Positions 1 through 9,296 of a stretch of DNA of 64,000 nt are shown in pieces; positions within the stretch are counted from its first letter, which is position 1; each line of letters opens with the position of its first letter. The stretch is taken from positions 7,270 to 71,269 of the forward strand of contig JAEWJM010000026.1 in assembly GCA_023386585.1 (NCBI GenBank). The letters are read 5' to 3'. The notes beneath the pieces were generated by a model. It was given only the letters and a program-made list of their open reading frames with translations. It ran no database searches and was not told the DNA's origin. Source of the stretch: Bacteroidota bacterium (GTDB lineage: Bacteria; Bacteroidota; Bacteroidia; Flavobacteriales; Flavobacteriaceae). The position numbers and the translations under genes were made by a program.

Positions 1-1
1 G

Positions 2-511
2 GTCGTTCCGGAAGCATTTTACAACAGTTACATTTCGCTGCTCGACGATCCGTCTTATGTGACCCGTGAAATTGCGCTTAACGTGATTTGGCAGCAGTTT
101 CCGGCGAAGCGTATTGAAATTCTTGAAAAATCGAAGGATTGGATCGGATTCAATGATAAAAATCTTCGGATGCAATGGCTTACGATGGCTTTGGTGACAC
201 CGGAATACCAAAAGGCGATGAAGCCGCAATTTTACGACGAGCTGCTGGCTTATGCATCGCCGGCTTACGAAAGCAATGTTCGGCAGAATGCGCTCGAAAA
301 CCTGCTTTACATCAATCCGAACGATAAAAATGCGTTGCGGCTGCTGGTCAATCCGTTGACACATTTTCGCTGGCAGTTTTCAAAATTCGCACGGGAAAAA
401 ATCCGTGAGCTTATAAAAAACCCGGCGCATAAAACGTACTTCACTTCTTTAGTGGGATCATTGCCTCAAAACGAGCAATTTCAACTCAAACGCCTTTTGG
501 ATGAAAAATAA
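2..511 (+). CDS. M1-family metallopeptidase (aminopeptidase N-like), C-terminal fragment
   Basis: The gene enters from the left edge; only the last 169 residues are present, read in frame from base 2 to the TAA at 509-511. A GTG at 59 is in frame, but the frame is open to the window edge and the sequence before it is equally protein-like (VVPEAFYNSYISLLDD), so 59 is not the start. The fragment is all helical, with HEAT-like repeats such as SNVRQNALENLLYINP, as in the C-terminal domain of Bacteroidota M1 aminopeptidases. The catalytic HEXXH region lies outside the window, so the family call rests on the tail alone. Fold class is fairly secure, exact enzyme less so. Confidence 0.6.
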   Translation, partial: VVPEAFYNSYISLLDDPSYVTREIALNVIWQQFPAKRIEILEKSKDWIGFNDKNLRMQWLTMALVTPEYQKAMKPQFYDELLAYASPAYESNVRQNALENLLYINPNDKNALRLLVNPLTHFRWQFSKFAREKIRELIKNPAHKTYFTSLVGSLPQNEQFQLKRLLDEK

Positions 512-573
512 TTCTGTCGGAAAGTAGGGTTTAATTTCACAGGAATGTTTACCTGAAATTAAAACCAACCGAT

Positions 574-2319
574 ATGAAAAAAATATTCCTTTTGCTTTTT
601 GTCCTTGTTTCGGCAGTTGCTTTTCATGGCTGCAGCGAAAATGACGACAATAACCCCAATCCGCACAACGGCAATTTTTCGGACAATTTTGGAAGTTCGG
701 TAAGCCGTGATTTCATTGGGCGTGTGACCGACGAATCGGGCGCGGCAATACAAAACGCGACGATCAAAATCGGAACTTCTACTGCGATGACCGATGAAAA
801 CGGGATGTTCCTCATCAACGATGCGAACGTTTATGAGCGATTTGCGTATGTCACTGCTACAAAAGCCGGTTTTATGGATGGCTCGCGTTCCATCGTTCCC
901 GTTTCTGGACGAAACCACATCGATATCATGCTTGTTTCATCAACTCCCGTTGGCGTAGTCACAGCGGGCGAGACCGGAACGGTAACGATGCCTTCGGGGA
1001 CAAAAGTAGTTTTTGACGGTGGATTTAAAGATGAAAGCGGAAACAGCTACTCGGGAGATGTCAGCGTTTCGATGTACCATCTGATGCCATCGAATGCGAA
1101 CCTGTCGAAGCTGATGCCGGGAATGCTGTATGCCGAGGATGATAATGGGGAAGAAGCAATCCTTCAAACTTGGGGAATGCTGAATGTGGAGCTACGCGGA
1201 AGCGCCGGACAAAAGCTTCAGATTGCCGATGGCCATTCCGCCGAGATTACGATGATGATTGACGACTCGCAGTTGGCTTCCGCGCCGTCAACTATTCCGT
1301 TGTGGCATTTTGATTCGGACGCGGGTTATTGGATACAGGATGGTGCGGCGGTTCGCCAGGGCAACAAATACGTCGGTTCGGTATCGCATTTTTCATGGTG
1401 GAACTGCGACGCCTATCAATCGGTGGTTCAAATGACCGTTACGGTTAATGATCAAAACGGAAATCCAATTGCCAATGCGGGAGTCGGACTCACGGCAGGA
1501 ACGATGACATCTTATATTCAGTCAACAAGCGATAACGGCCAGGTTTCTGGTGTCGTGCCGGCAAACCAGGCGATGACACTGGCAATTTACGACGCCTGCG
1601 GAAATAGCGTTTATACGGCTAATATCGGTCCGTTCTCAACCGATACGGTATTGCCGCCGATTACGGTGACGACGTCTATGGCTGAAACCACAACAATTGA
1701 CGGAACACTGATGCAATGCGACAATAGTCCGGTTACCAACGGCTACATTATTTTAAATTACGGAACAAACCAATCTTATGCTTCGGTAAGTGACGGAAAC
1801 TTTTCATTCCACGTTTTGGTTTGCAACAGCAGTTCGGGATTCACGCTTGAAGGATTTGATTACGATAATCTGCAGACAACGACTCCTATCAGCTTTACGT
1901 TTGCGACACCTTCAACCAACGTTGGTAATATTCTGACTTGCACTGCAGCGGGCGAATTCGTTACATGGCAGCTGGATGGCGGCGCAACATCGACCATAAT
2001 CGGAAATATTAATGCCGGAATTGGCTCGCAGGGTACGACCAATGGTTTTTATATCAGCGGTTATACTCCAACACAAAACGGGCTATACATAATGGGCGGA
2101 AGCACAGTTCCCGGAGTTTATACTACGGCAGATCAATTCATGCTGGAAAATAGCCAGATTGGTGCAATCGGTACGTCAACGGTGAACGACATTGTCTTTA
2201 CGCTCAGTAACTACGGTGCAATAGGCGAATACATTGATATTACTTTCAGCGGTTCTTATACAAACGCAACGGGCACGCATACAATAAACGGAATTGCACA
2301 TGTGATTCGCGACAATTAG
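574..2319 (+). CDS. Lipoprotein with carboxypeptidase-regulatory-like domain
   Basis: A 581-residue secreted lipoprotein. Residues 1-20 form a lipoprotein signal peptide with the lipidated Cys at 20 (AVAFHGC), followed by an Asp/Asn-rich linker. Residues about 46-118 resemble a CarboxypepD_reg-like beta-sandwich (GRVTDESGAAIQNATIKIG, then TDENGMF). The rest looks like further beta-sandwich repeats: a second Ig-like segment begins near residue 288 (VTVNDQNGNPIANAGVGL). There are no catalytic motifs. It is probably anchored in the outer membrane; its ligand is unknown. It stands alone between the peptidase and a convergent gene and ends in a clear terminator. The ATG at 574 gives the signal peptide directly. 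Confidence 0.75.
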   Translation: MKKIFLLLFVLVSAVAFHGCSENDDNNPNPHNGNFSDNFGSSVSRDFIGRVTDESGAAIQNATIKIGTSTAMTDENGMFLINDANVYERFAYVTATKAGFMDGSRSIVPVSGRNHIDIMLVSSTPVGVVTAGETGTVTMPSGTKVVFDGGFKDESGNSYSGDVSVSMYHLMPSNANLSKLMPGMLYAEDDNGEEAILQTWGMLNVELRGSAGQKLQIADGHSAEITMMIDDSQLASAPSTIPLWHFDSDAGYWIQDGAAVRQGNKYVGSVSHFSWWNCDAYQSVVQMTVTVNDQNGNPIANAGVGLTAGTMTSYIQSTSDNGQVSGVVPANQAMTLAIYDACGNSVYTANIGPFSTDTVLPPITVTTSMAETTTIDGTLMQCDNSPVTNGYIILNYGTNQSYASVSDGNFSFHVLVCNSSSGFTLEGFDYDNLQTTTPISFTFATPSTNVGNILTCTAAGEFVTWQLDGGATSTIIGNINAGIGSQGTTNGFYISGYTPTQNGLYIMGGSTVPGVYTTADQFMLENSQIGAIGTSTVNDIVFTLSNYGAIGEYIDITFSGSYTNATGTHTINGIAHVIRDN

Positions 2320-2346
2320 TGGGTTAATAATTAGTTAGTTGAAGGA

Positions 2347-2370
2347 AGCCTCCGAAAGGAGGCTTTTTTA
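2347..2370 (+). terminator. Rho-independent terminator after the lipoprotein gene
   Basis: A 7-bp perfect stem (AGCCTCC/GGAGGCT) with a GAAA tetraloop is followed by a run of T on the + strand, 27 bp past the stop codon. Confidence 0.85.
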
Positions 2371-2407
2371 TGGCAATCAGTTTCGGCAGTTATGGTCAGC
2401 TTAATTC

Positions 2408-2929
2408 CTACAAAAACTCCTTTACCTCGTTCCTTAAATAAGCCAATGCGGCGCTGCTCGGCGAAGGCTTGTCGAACATGTCGTTGAGTACCGCCTCGCG
2501 AAGTTTATCGGCGCTGTCAACCTTTTCATTCATTGTTGACTTGCGGATCATTTGGATCGTCGCGTTTTTTGCCGTTGTGATGATGGTCCAGCATTCTTCG
2601 CTCATGTAGATTTGCTGCGACAGATTGTGCTCAAATTCCTGCTCGATCTGTGCGATAACGTAATTCTCGTAATCGTTCTTGTTTTCGGAAATAGGAGTAA
2701 TGCGAATTAGAAGTTTCACCGGATCGATTCGCTCCAAAAACAAGGTCATCCGTTCAAATGCCTGCAACCGCAATGGCAGCGCGTGTTTCTGGTTTTCCCT
2801 TGCCAAGAGAAAACGCCTGCGCTTATCTTCGTTTTGGATGTATGACTGAAAAAATGAATAAGCCACGCCGCCGGTGATAATGGCAGGAATGCAGTAAAAT
2901 AGAAGTTCGAACAGTTTGTCAGTAGTCAT
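2408..2929 (-). CDS. Conserved hypothetical single-pass membrane protein
   Basis: A 173-residue protein when started at the ATG at 2929 (MTTDKLFELL). The open frame runs upstream to 3052, but that extension is basic and unlike a normal N-terminus, so I use 2929. Residues about 8-28 form one hydrophobic membrane segment (FYCIPAIITGGVAYSFF). A charged, probably cytoplasmic helical domain follows, with ARENQKHALPLRLQAFERM and a conserved-looking acidic C-terminus. I believe flavobacteria carry homologs under a DUF label, but I cannot confirm the number and assign no function. It is divergent from the CarboxypepD_reg gene at 3058. Confidence 0.65.
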   Translation of the reverse strand: MTTDKLFELLFYCIPAIITGGVAYSFFQSYIQNEDKRRRFLLARENQKHALPLRLQAFERMTLFLERIDPVKLLIRITPISENKNDYENYVIAQIEQEFEHNLSQQIYMSEECWTIITTAKNATIQMIRKSTMNEKVDSADKLREAVLNDMFDKPSPSSAALAYLRNEVKEFL

Positions 2930-3057
2930 GAAGATAGCTTTTGATTCAGAACAAAAGTAGCGCATCGCAATCAATCGATGCAAAAAAAATGAGCGAATGG
3001 TGAAAACCCTACGGACAGAATGAATTAAAAATATAAATTGCGACAAAACCATCTATT

Positions 3058-4254
3058 ATGACCAAAAAATTACATTATTTTCTGTTGCTTTTAGTACCGG
3101 TTTTATCAATTGCGCAATTGCATACTTATACCGGCGTAATCAAAGATGTTACCACACAAGCACCGGTCGAATTGGTGTCAATTGCCGTTGAAAATTCAAA
3201 TATTGCAACGGTTTCAAACGAGGAAGGAAGTTTCCGAATAACGGTGCCGGATGACGTAAAAACACTGCGGTTCAGCCACCTGAACTACAATGTCTACCTA
3301 TTTAAATTAACTGCAGTCGATACCTTGGAAATTTTCCTTGAACCAAAGACAATCACTTTGGATGAAGTCGTCATTAGTGACATACCTGTTGACAAGCTGA
3401 TCAAAAAACTTCTTAAAGATTCAAAAGATCACCTTGAAAAATCGATACTGATGAATACATACTATCGTGAGTTTGGAATGATCAATGGCCAGTACATTTC
3501 CTTTGCCGATGGAATTCTCGACTACGACATAAAAAAAGCAAGCGGTAAGGCCGATGTTTACGTCAGGCAAAGCCGCGCGAAGAAAATCAGGGATGCTGTT
3601 CTGGCCAGGAAGCGATCGGACTTGGAAGGATTTTCTTTCTTCAATGTTGAAGACGCCATTTCAGATTCGTATAATTTTAAGAGGCTCACCAAGTTGATCA
3701 ATAGCGATTCGTATGAATATGTGCTTCGCAACAAAACAGATCAAAATGGCAACACGGTCCAAATAATTTCGATACTTCCCAAAAGTGAGGTCCACAAGCC
3801 CTTATACCAGGGCACGATCACCTATGACTTAAAATCGAATCTGGTATTGGAAGTCAACCTGCAACGGGCGCCGTCACACGAGCCATACAACGAGTTCATC
3901 AATGTTCTGGTCTGCAAGGCGAAATTGACGGTCGATAACCAAAAATCAATTTTTAGCCTGAACAACGGGAAATACATGCTGAATTACAATTCGCATCGCA
4001 TCGGAATGCACATCAAAATGAAAAATGTGATGGATGACACTTTTGAATCGATGAGCGACGTTGTCAATCTCGATTATAAAGAAGGGAATTTCAAACTCGA
4101 CAGAACTCAGCGGTACAGGGAAAAGAGCCTGTACAAGGCGGGAACAAAGTTTTCCGAAGAATTCTGGAAGACAAAAAACATCATCCTACTCAGTGGCGAA
4201 GAGGAAAACATCATTTTATCGTTGGAGAATGACACCGCTTCGCTGACACGCTGA
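3058..4254 (+). CDS. Secreted CarboxypepD_reg-like domain protein
   Basis: A 398-residue exported protein. The signal peptide is at residues 1-19 (cleavage near SIAQ). A CarboxypepD_reg-like (TonB-receptor-plug-associated) beta-sandwich spans about 22-105, with the typical pattern GVIKDVTTQAPVELVSIAV, NEEGSFRI and LDEVVI. The remaining 290 residues have no motif I recognise, though this architecture is common in Bacteroidota envelope proteins. There is no C-terminal sorting domain and no beta-barrel C-terminus. It is monocistronic, 75 bp before pcrA. Probably periplasmic or surface exposed; its role is unknown. Confidence 0.7.
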   Translation: MTKKLHYFLLLLVPVLSIAQLHTYTGVIKDVTTQAPVELVSIAVENSNIATVSNEEGSFRITVPDDVKTLRFSHLNYNVYLFKLTAVDTLEIFLEPKTITLDEVVISDIPVDKLIKKLLKDSKDHLEKSILMNTYYREFGMINGQYISFADGILDYDIKKASGKADVYVRQSRAKKIRDAVLARKRSDLEGFSFFNVEDAISDSYNFKRLTKLINSDSYEYVLRNKTDQNGNTVQIISILPKSEVHKPLYQGTITYDLKSNLVLEVNLQRAPSHEPYNEFINVLVCKAKLTVDNQKSIFSLNNGKYMLNYNSHRIGMHIKMKNVMDDTFESMSDVVNLDYKEGNFKLDRTQRYREKSLYKAGTKFSEEFWKTKNIILLSGEEENIILSLENDTASLTR

Positions 4255-4328
4255 TCGACCAGATTATTAACTAAATTGGCGTACTGATTTCGGGTGGAAA
4301 ATGGTAATTTTGACGCTCAGAAAAAACT

Positions 4329-6647
4329 ATGCAACACCACATCAGCAAACTCAACGAGGCACAGCAAAAGCCGGTCATGCAAAAAGACGGGCCGATGATC
4401 ATCATCGCCGGCGCCGGATCGGGCAAGACACGCGTACTTACGATCCGAATCGCGTATCTGATGAGCCAGGGAGTTGATGCTTTCAATATACTGGCGCTGA
4501 CCTTTACGAATAAGGCTGCGCGCGAAATGAAAAACCGGATTTCGGACATCGTCGGGTCGACCGAAGCCAAAAATCTATGGATGGGAACTTTCCACTCGGT
4601 TTTTGCGCGTATTTTAAGGGCTGAGGCCGACAAGTTGGGATATCCGTCAAATTTTACCATTTACGACACCCAGGATTCCGTTCGATTGATTTCAGCAATC
4701 ATTAAGGAAATGCAACTCGACAAGGATGTTTACAAGCCGAAGCAGGTTTTTGGGCGCATATCCTCCTACAAAAACAACCTCATTACTGTAAAGGCCTATT
4801 TCAACGATCCCGAGCTGCAGGAGGCCGACGCGATGTCGAAAAAGCCGCGTTTGGGTGAAATTTACCGCAATTACGTCGAACGCTGCTTTAAGGCCGGCGC
4901 AATGGATTTCGATGATTTGCTGTTGAAAACCAACGAGTTGCTAAACCGGTTTCCCGATGTTCTTTCGAAATACCAGCAGCGGTTCCGCTATATTCTGGTT
5001 GATGAGTATCAGGATACCAACCATTCGCAATACCTGATCGTTCGCGCGCTGTCCGATCGTTTCCAAAACATTTGCGTAGTTGGTGATGATGCGCAGAGTA
5101 TTTACGCGTTCCGTGGCGCTAACATCAACAACATCCTGAATTTCCAAAAGGATTACGAAAACGTGCAAATGTACCGGCTGGAACAGAATTACCGATCGAC
5201 AAAAAACATCGTCCAGGCAGCGAATTCGATTATCGACAAGAACAAGACAAAATTGGATAAAGTGGTTTGGACCGCCAACGATGACGGTCCGCCGATTAAA
5301 GTCCACCGCTCCATAACCGACGCAGAAGAAGGCCGCTTTGTCGCTGCCACGATCTGGGAAGAGCGGATGCGAAACCAGATGCGCAACGGCGATTTTGCGA
5401 TTTTATACCGTACCAACGCACAGTCGCGCGCAATGGAAGACGCCCTTCGAAAACGTGATATTCCCTATCGGATCTTTGGCGGATTGTCGTTTTATCAACG
5501 CAAGGAAATCAAGGACGTGCTTTGCTACCTTCGATTGGTCATAAACCCGAAAGATGAGGAAGCGCTGATCCGCGTGATCAATTATCCGGCGCGCGGAATC
5601 GGCGACACCACGATCGACAAGCTTACCATTGCGGCAAATCACTACAAGCGTTCGATGTTTGAAGTCATGCAGAATATCGACAAAATCGACCTCAAGCTCA
5701 ACGGATCGACCAAAAACAAACTCAACGATTTCGTGACGATGATCCAGAGTTTTCAGGTGATCAACGAAAACCACGACGCTTTTTACGTTGCCGATTATGT
5801 CACCAAAAAGACAGGCCTTGTCCAGGAGCTGAAAAAAGACGCTACGCCCGAGGGAATTGCGCGAATAGAAAATATTGAGGAATTATTGAACGGTATCCGT
5901 GATTTTACCGAAGGCCAGAAAGAAGTTGTCGATGCCCGGGGATCGCTTTCGGAATTTCTGGAAGATGTCGCTCTGGCAACCGATCTTGATAAAGATACAG
6001 GCGACGAAGACCGTGTCGCAATGATGACAATTCACCTTGCCAAAGGATTGGAATTTCCGTATGTGTTTATCGTCGGGTTGGAAGAAGATCTTTTTCCGAG
6101 TGCGATGAGCATGAGCACGAGAAGTGAACTCGAAGAAGAGCGCCGTCTCTTTTACGTGGCGCTGACACGTGCCGAAAAGCAGGCGTATCTGACTTACGCA
6201 CAGTCGAGATACCGTTGGGGCAAACTCACCGACAGCGAGCCGTCGCGTTTTATCGAGGAAATCGAGGATCAGTATCTCGAATACATTACGCCGCCCGAAA
6301 CGAATTATCGATACAAGCCAATGATCAATACCGATATTTTTGGCGATATAGACAAATCGAAACTGCGCCAGGCCAAGCCGGTGAGTGGAACGCCGCCAAA
6401 GCAAATGGGCGAGGAGCCGCCGGTTTCAATCAGAAGGCTGAAGCCTGTGACGAGCAAAAATGCGGCTGGCGCTGATTTATTTGATACTAAGCTGGCGGTT
6501 GGCGACACCGTCATGCACGAGCGTTTCGGAAAAGGCGAAATCATCAACCTTGAAGGTGCCGGCGCAGATAAGAAAGCTGAAATCCGCTTTGAAGTCGGCG
6601 GAATCAAAAAGCTGCTGCTGCGGTTTGCAAAACTCGAAGTGCTGTAA
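4329..6647 (+). CDS. pcrA: UvrD/PcrA-type ATP-dependent DNA helicase
   Basis: A 772-residue superfamily 1A 3'-5' helicase. It has a Q-motif region (LNEAQQKPV), Walker A AGAGSGKT at residues 27-34, motif Ia (ALTFTNKAAREMK), motif II (LVDEYQDTN), motif III (VGDDAQSIYAFRGA), motif IV (QNYRSTKNI), motif V (MTIHLAKGLEFPYVFIVGLEE) and motif VI (EERRLFYVALTRAEKQAYL). The C-terminus carries the Tudor-like domain (VGDTVMHERFGKGEIINLEG) that binds RNA polymerase in PcrA/UvrD. It acts in nucleotide excision repair and conflict resolution. The sua5-type gene follows 18 bp downstream, probably co-transcribed. The length and motif set are complete. Confidence 0.95.
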   Translation: MQHHISKLNEAQQKPVMQKDGPMIIIAGAGSGKTRVLTIRIAYLMSQGVDAFNILALTFTNKAAREMKNRISDIVGSTEAKNLWMGTFHSVFARILRAEADKLGYPSNFTIYDTQDSVRLISAIIKEMQLDKDVYKPKQVFGRISSYKNNLITVKAYFNDPELQEADAMSKKPRLGEIYRNYVERCFKAGAMDFDDLLLKTNELLNRFPDVLSKYQQRFRYILVDEYQDTNHSQYLIVRALSDRFQNICVVGDDAQSIYAFRGANINNILNFQKDYENVQMYRLEQNYRSTKNIVQAANSIIDKNKTKLDKVVWTANDDGPPIKVHRSITDAEEGRFVAATIWEERMRNQMRNGDFAILYRTNAQSRAMEDALRKRDIPYRIFGGLSFYQRKEIKDVLCYLRLVINPKDEEALIRVINYPARGIGDTTIDKLTIAANHYKRSMFEVMQNIDKIDLKLNGSTKNKLNDFVTMIQSFQVINENHDAFYVADYVTKKTGLVQELKKDATPEGIARIENIEELLNGIRDFTEGQKEVVDARGSLSEFLEDVALATDLDKDTGDEDRVAMMTIHLAKGLEFPYVFIVGLEEDLFPSAMSMSTRSELEEERRLFYVALTRAEKQAYLTYAQSRYRWGKLTDSEPSRFIEEIEDQYLEYITPPETNYRYKPMINTDIFGDIDKSKLRQAKPVSGTPPKQMGEEPPVSIRRLKPVTSKNAAGADLFDTKLAVGDTVMHERFGKGEIINLEGAGADKKAEIRFEVGGIKKLLLRFAKLEVL

Positions 6648-6665
6648 ATTTTTAAATTCCAATTC

Positions 6666-7286
6666 ATGGCCCAGTTCATCAAAATTTATCCTCAAAACCC
6701 GAACGAACGCGAAATTGCCCGCGTTGTGAAGGTGCTGCGCGATGGCGGACTGGTCATTTATCCGACCGATACGGTTTATGGCTTGGGCTGTGATATCACA
6801 AATTCGCGCGCGCTGGAGCGGATTGCGAGGATAAAGGGAATCAAGCTCGACAAGGCGAATTTCTCCTTCGTATGCCATGATTTGAGCAATTTGTCGGATT
6901 ACGTGAAGCAAATCGACACATCGACATTCAAGCTGCTGAAGAAAGTACTTCCCGGGCCGTACACTTTTATTTTGCCCGGAAACAACAAGCTGCCAAAGGA
7001 GTTCAAAAAGAAAACTACGGTGGGAATCCGCGTTCCCGACAATAATATCGCACTCGAGATCGTCCGGCAGCTTGGCAATCCGATCGTATCGACATCCATT
7101 TATGACGATGATGCCGTACTCGAATATTCTACCGATCCGGAACTGATATTCGAAAAATGGCAGAACCTGGTCGATATTGTGATCGACGGCGGCTACGGCG
7201 ATAATATGCCATCAACAATTATCGATTTGTCGGGCGATGAGCCTGTGGTTGTACGAAAAGGAAAAGGCGATGCCGACATCCTTTAG
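6666..7286 (+). CDS. L-threonylcarbamoyladenylate synthase (Sua5/YciO/YrdC family)
   Basis: A 206-residue YrdC-domain protein. It shows the family signatures GGLVIYPTDTVYGLGCD (residues about 27-43), RIARIKGIKLDKANFSFVCHDLSNLSDY with the nucleotide-binding KxR-like region, PGPYTFIL, and VGIRVPDNNIALEIV. The enzyme condenses threonine, bicarbonate and ATP to threonylcarbamoyl-AMP, the first step of t6A37 tRNA modification. It lacks the C-terminal Sua5 extension, so it is of the short TsaC/YciO type; YciO paralogs look similar, so true t6A activity is likely but not proven. It lies 18 bp downstream of pcrA. Confidence 0.85.
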   Translation: MAQFIKIYPQNPNEREIARVVKVLRDGGLVIYPTDTVYGLGCDITNSRALERIARIKGIKLDKANFSFVCHDLSNLSDYVKQIDTSTFKLLKKVLPGPYTFILPGNNKLPKEFKKKTTVGIRVPDNNIALEIVRQLGNPIVSTSIYDDDAVLEYSTDPELIFEKWQNLVDIVIDGGYGDNMPSTIIDLSGDEPVVVRKGKGDADIL

Positions 7287-7335
7287 CAGCAACTTTCTGC
7301 CGCAATTGTTTCACCCTAAATCGGAAAGTTATTAC

Positions 7336-7372
7336 AAAAAAAAAGCGCCTCGTAATGAAGCGCTGTTTTTAT
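7336..7372. terminator. Bidirectional terminator between sua5-type gene and ompA-like gene
   Basis: An A9 run, the hairpin AGCGC (11-nt loop) GCGCT, and a T5 run. It can serve the + strand gene ending at 7286 and the - strand gene ending at 7384. Confidence 0.7.
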
Positions 7373-7383
7373 AAATCCGACTG

Positions 7384-8223
7384 CTATTGCTTGCCTGATT
7401 GTTTTTTCATTTCCTTTTCGATCATATCGTAAAACTGATCGATTTTTGGCATTACGACGATACGGGTGCGTCGGTTGATCTGACGGTTTTCGGCAGTATT
7501 GTTTTCAACCAGCGGAACGTATTCGCCACGTCCGGCCGCAACCAGTTGTTTTGACGGAATTCCAAGATCCTGAAGTACGCGAACGATCGATGTTGCACGC
7601 TTAACCGAAAGATCCCAGTTGTCGAGCAGAATTCCATTCGATTTGTACGGAACATTATCGGTATGTCCCTCAACCATGGTTTCAAAGTCCGGCTTGCTTT
7701 TGATCACCATCGCAACTTTACCCAAAACCGTTTTTGCGTTCTCGCTGACCATGTAGCTTCCCGACTTAAACAAGAGTTTGTCGGCAATTGAAATATACAC
7801 AACACCTTTTTCTACATTGACCTGAATGTCCGGATCGTTGATTCCGACGGAACTTTTCAGGCTCGAAACCAATGCAAAAGTGACACTGTCCTTCTTAGTA
7901 AGCGCATCCTGAAGCCTTGAAATCTTAAGGTCTTTTTCTTTCATGCTTTCCAGCGCTTTTTCAATATTTTGCGCACCTTTTGTCGACAATGTGGTCATAT
8001 TTCCCATATTGTTGATCAGGTCGCTATTGTTCTTCTTAAGGAAATCGATTTGCCCCAGAAGTGTTTCCTTATCGGAAAGGCACGAATTCAGTTTGACCGT
8101 CGCCGAATTAAGCAGATCCTGCAGCTCCTTGTTCTTAGCTTCGGCAGCAGCAAGCTTCTTTTTCGTACCGCATGATGTTGATAACAACGCCAGCAGTGAC
8201 AAAGCTAAAATGACTTTTTTCAT
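7384..8223 (-). CDS. OmpA-family peptidoglycan-binding lipoprotein
   Basis: A 279-residue lipoprotein, starting at the ATG at 8223. The lipobox is LLSTSC with Cys18. A coiled coil spans about 25-115 (KLAAAEAKNKELQDLLNSA, with heptads) and a C-terminal OmpA domain about 135-260. That domain has GHTDNVP and the diaminopimelate-binding type motif NRQINRRTRIVV. It tethers the outer membrane to peptidoglycan. An upstream in-frame ATG at 8259 would place 12 residues before the signal peptide and is rejected. A shared hairpin terminator lies 3' of it. Confidence 0.9.
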   Translation of the reverse strand: MKKVILALSLLALLSTSCGTKKKLAAAEAKNKELQDLLNSATVKLNSCLSDKETLLGQIDFLKKNNSDLINNMGNMTTLSTKGAQNIEKALESMKEKDLKISRLQDALTKKDSVTFALVSSLKSSVGINDPDIQVNVEKGVVYISIADKLLFKSGSYMVSENAKTVLGKVAMVIKSKPDFETMVEGHTDNVPYKSNGILLDNWDLSVKRATSIVRVLQDLGIPSKQLVAAGRGEYVPLVENNTAENRQINRRTRIVVMPKIDQFYDMIEKEMKKQSGKQ

Positions 8224-8300
8224 ATTTTCTTGCTTTAAGTTAGTTGGCAAATTTAACACTTTATGCCCGAAAAGTCTTAATGATCGGATTTAAACTAATG

Positions 8301-9296
8301 TTAAAACAACTCCTTAAACGTTATTTTTTTTCGAAGAAAGTAATCGAATGCGACATTTTTCACGCGATAGTAATTTCGTTTCTGAAACATACTTCGTTTG
8401 TCGTAATTCCTATCGAAATTACCGTAGAAATAGAAATGCGCTTTCACAATAGCAAGGATGTGGGTGAACTGCCCTTTGGCAAGAAAGCGGACACCTGCGA
8501 GACCATCAAGGACAAGTCGGCTCAAAATGATAAAAAGCAATTTGTGCTGTGGAAGATTCTTTACCAGCATTGCCAGCGAATTCCTGAAGTTAAGATAAGT
8601 TTTTCTGGCGTTTTGGTTACTGAGTGTTGCGCCGCCAAGGTGATAAACCAAACTTTTTGCGCAGTAGCGCACTTTGTGGTTTTTGTTGATCGCCCGCCAG
8701 CACAAATCAATTTCCTCCTGATGTGCGAAAAAATCGGCATCGAAGCATTTCAGGTCGTGGAATACGTTCTTACGGATAAAAAGGCAGGCGCCCGATGCCC
8801 AGAATATATCGATATTATCATCGTATTGTCCGTGATCTTTTTCCAAAGTTCCAAAGATACGCCCGCGGCAAAACGGATAGCCGAAACTGTCGATGAAACC
8901 GCCGGCAGCGCCCGCATATTCAAAATATTCCTTATTTCGGAAATCCCGGATTTTTGGTTGGACTATTGCAGTTTCGGGTTCACTTTCAAACATTTCAACA
9001 ACCGGCTCAAGCCAATTGGGAGTGACCTCAACATCTGAATTTACCAGTGCGTATATTTCCTCTTCGACATATTTCAGCGACTCATTGTACCCTTTTGCAA
9101 ATCCCCAGTTGCTGGCATTTCGTATTATTTTAACCTCCGGAAAATGGGCGGCGAGATAGGAAATGGAATCGTCATCGGAAGCATTGTCGGCGACATAAAC
9201 CGTAGCTAAAGCAGAGTTTGCCACCACCGATGGCAGGAACTGTTCCAGCAGCTTTCGACCATTCCAGTTCAGGATGACAACGGCAACCTTTTTCAC
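8301..9296 (-). CDS. Family 2 glycosyltransferase (rhamnosyltransferase-like)
   Basis: A 331-residue GT2 enzyme. The start is the GTG at 9296, which overlaps the upstream TGA stop as GTGA, a 4-nt translational coupling; this makes MKKVAVVILNWNG the N-terminus, exactly as in the family. The nucleotide-binding DNASDDDSI and the metal-binding region VNSDVEVTPNWLEPVV are visible, followed by the acceptor region with FWASGACLFIRKNVF and HQEEIDLCWR. The C-terminal ~70 residues are basic and helical, likely membrane-associated. It is predicted to use an NDP-sugar for cell-surface glycan or glycoprotein synthesis; the sugar is unknown. Confidence 0.88.
   Translation of the reverse strand: MKKVAVVILNWNGRKLLEQFLPSVVANSALATVYVADNASDDDSISYLAAHFPEVKIIRNASNWGFAKGYNESLKYVEEEIYALVNSDVEVTPNWLEPVVEMFESEPETAIVQPKIRDFRNKEYFEYAGAAGGFIDSFGYPFCRGRIFGTLEKDHGQYDDNIDIFWASGACLFIRKNVFHDLKCFDADFFAHQEEIDLCWRAINKNHKVRYCAKSLVYHLGGATLSNQNARKTYLNFRNSLAMLVKNLPQHKLLFIILSRLVLDGLAGVRFLAKGQFTHILAIVKAHFYFYGNFDRNYDKRSMFQKRNYYRVKNVAFDYFLRKKITFKELF

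Noticed and set aside
2930..3052. Extended N-terminus of the 2408-2929 gene
   Set aside because: The additional residues (start at 3052) are Arg/Phe-rich with no resemblance to a leader; the ATG at 2929 directly precedes the membrane segment.
8244..9038. 264-aa plus-strand frame opposite the glycosyltransferase
   Set aside because: Antisense to a clear GT2 gene, with Cys/His-poor random composition and no start signal.
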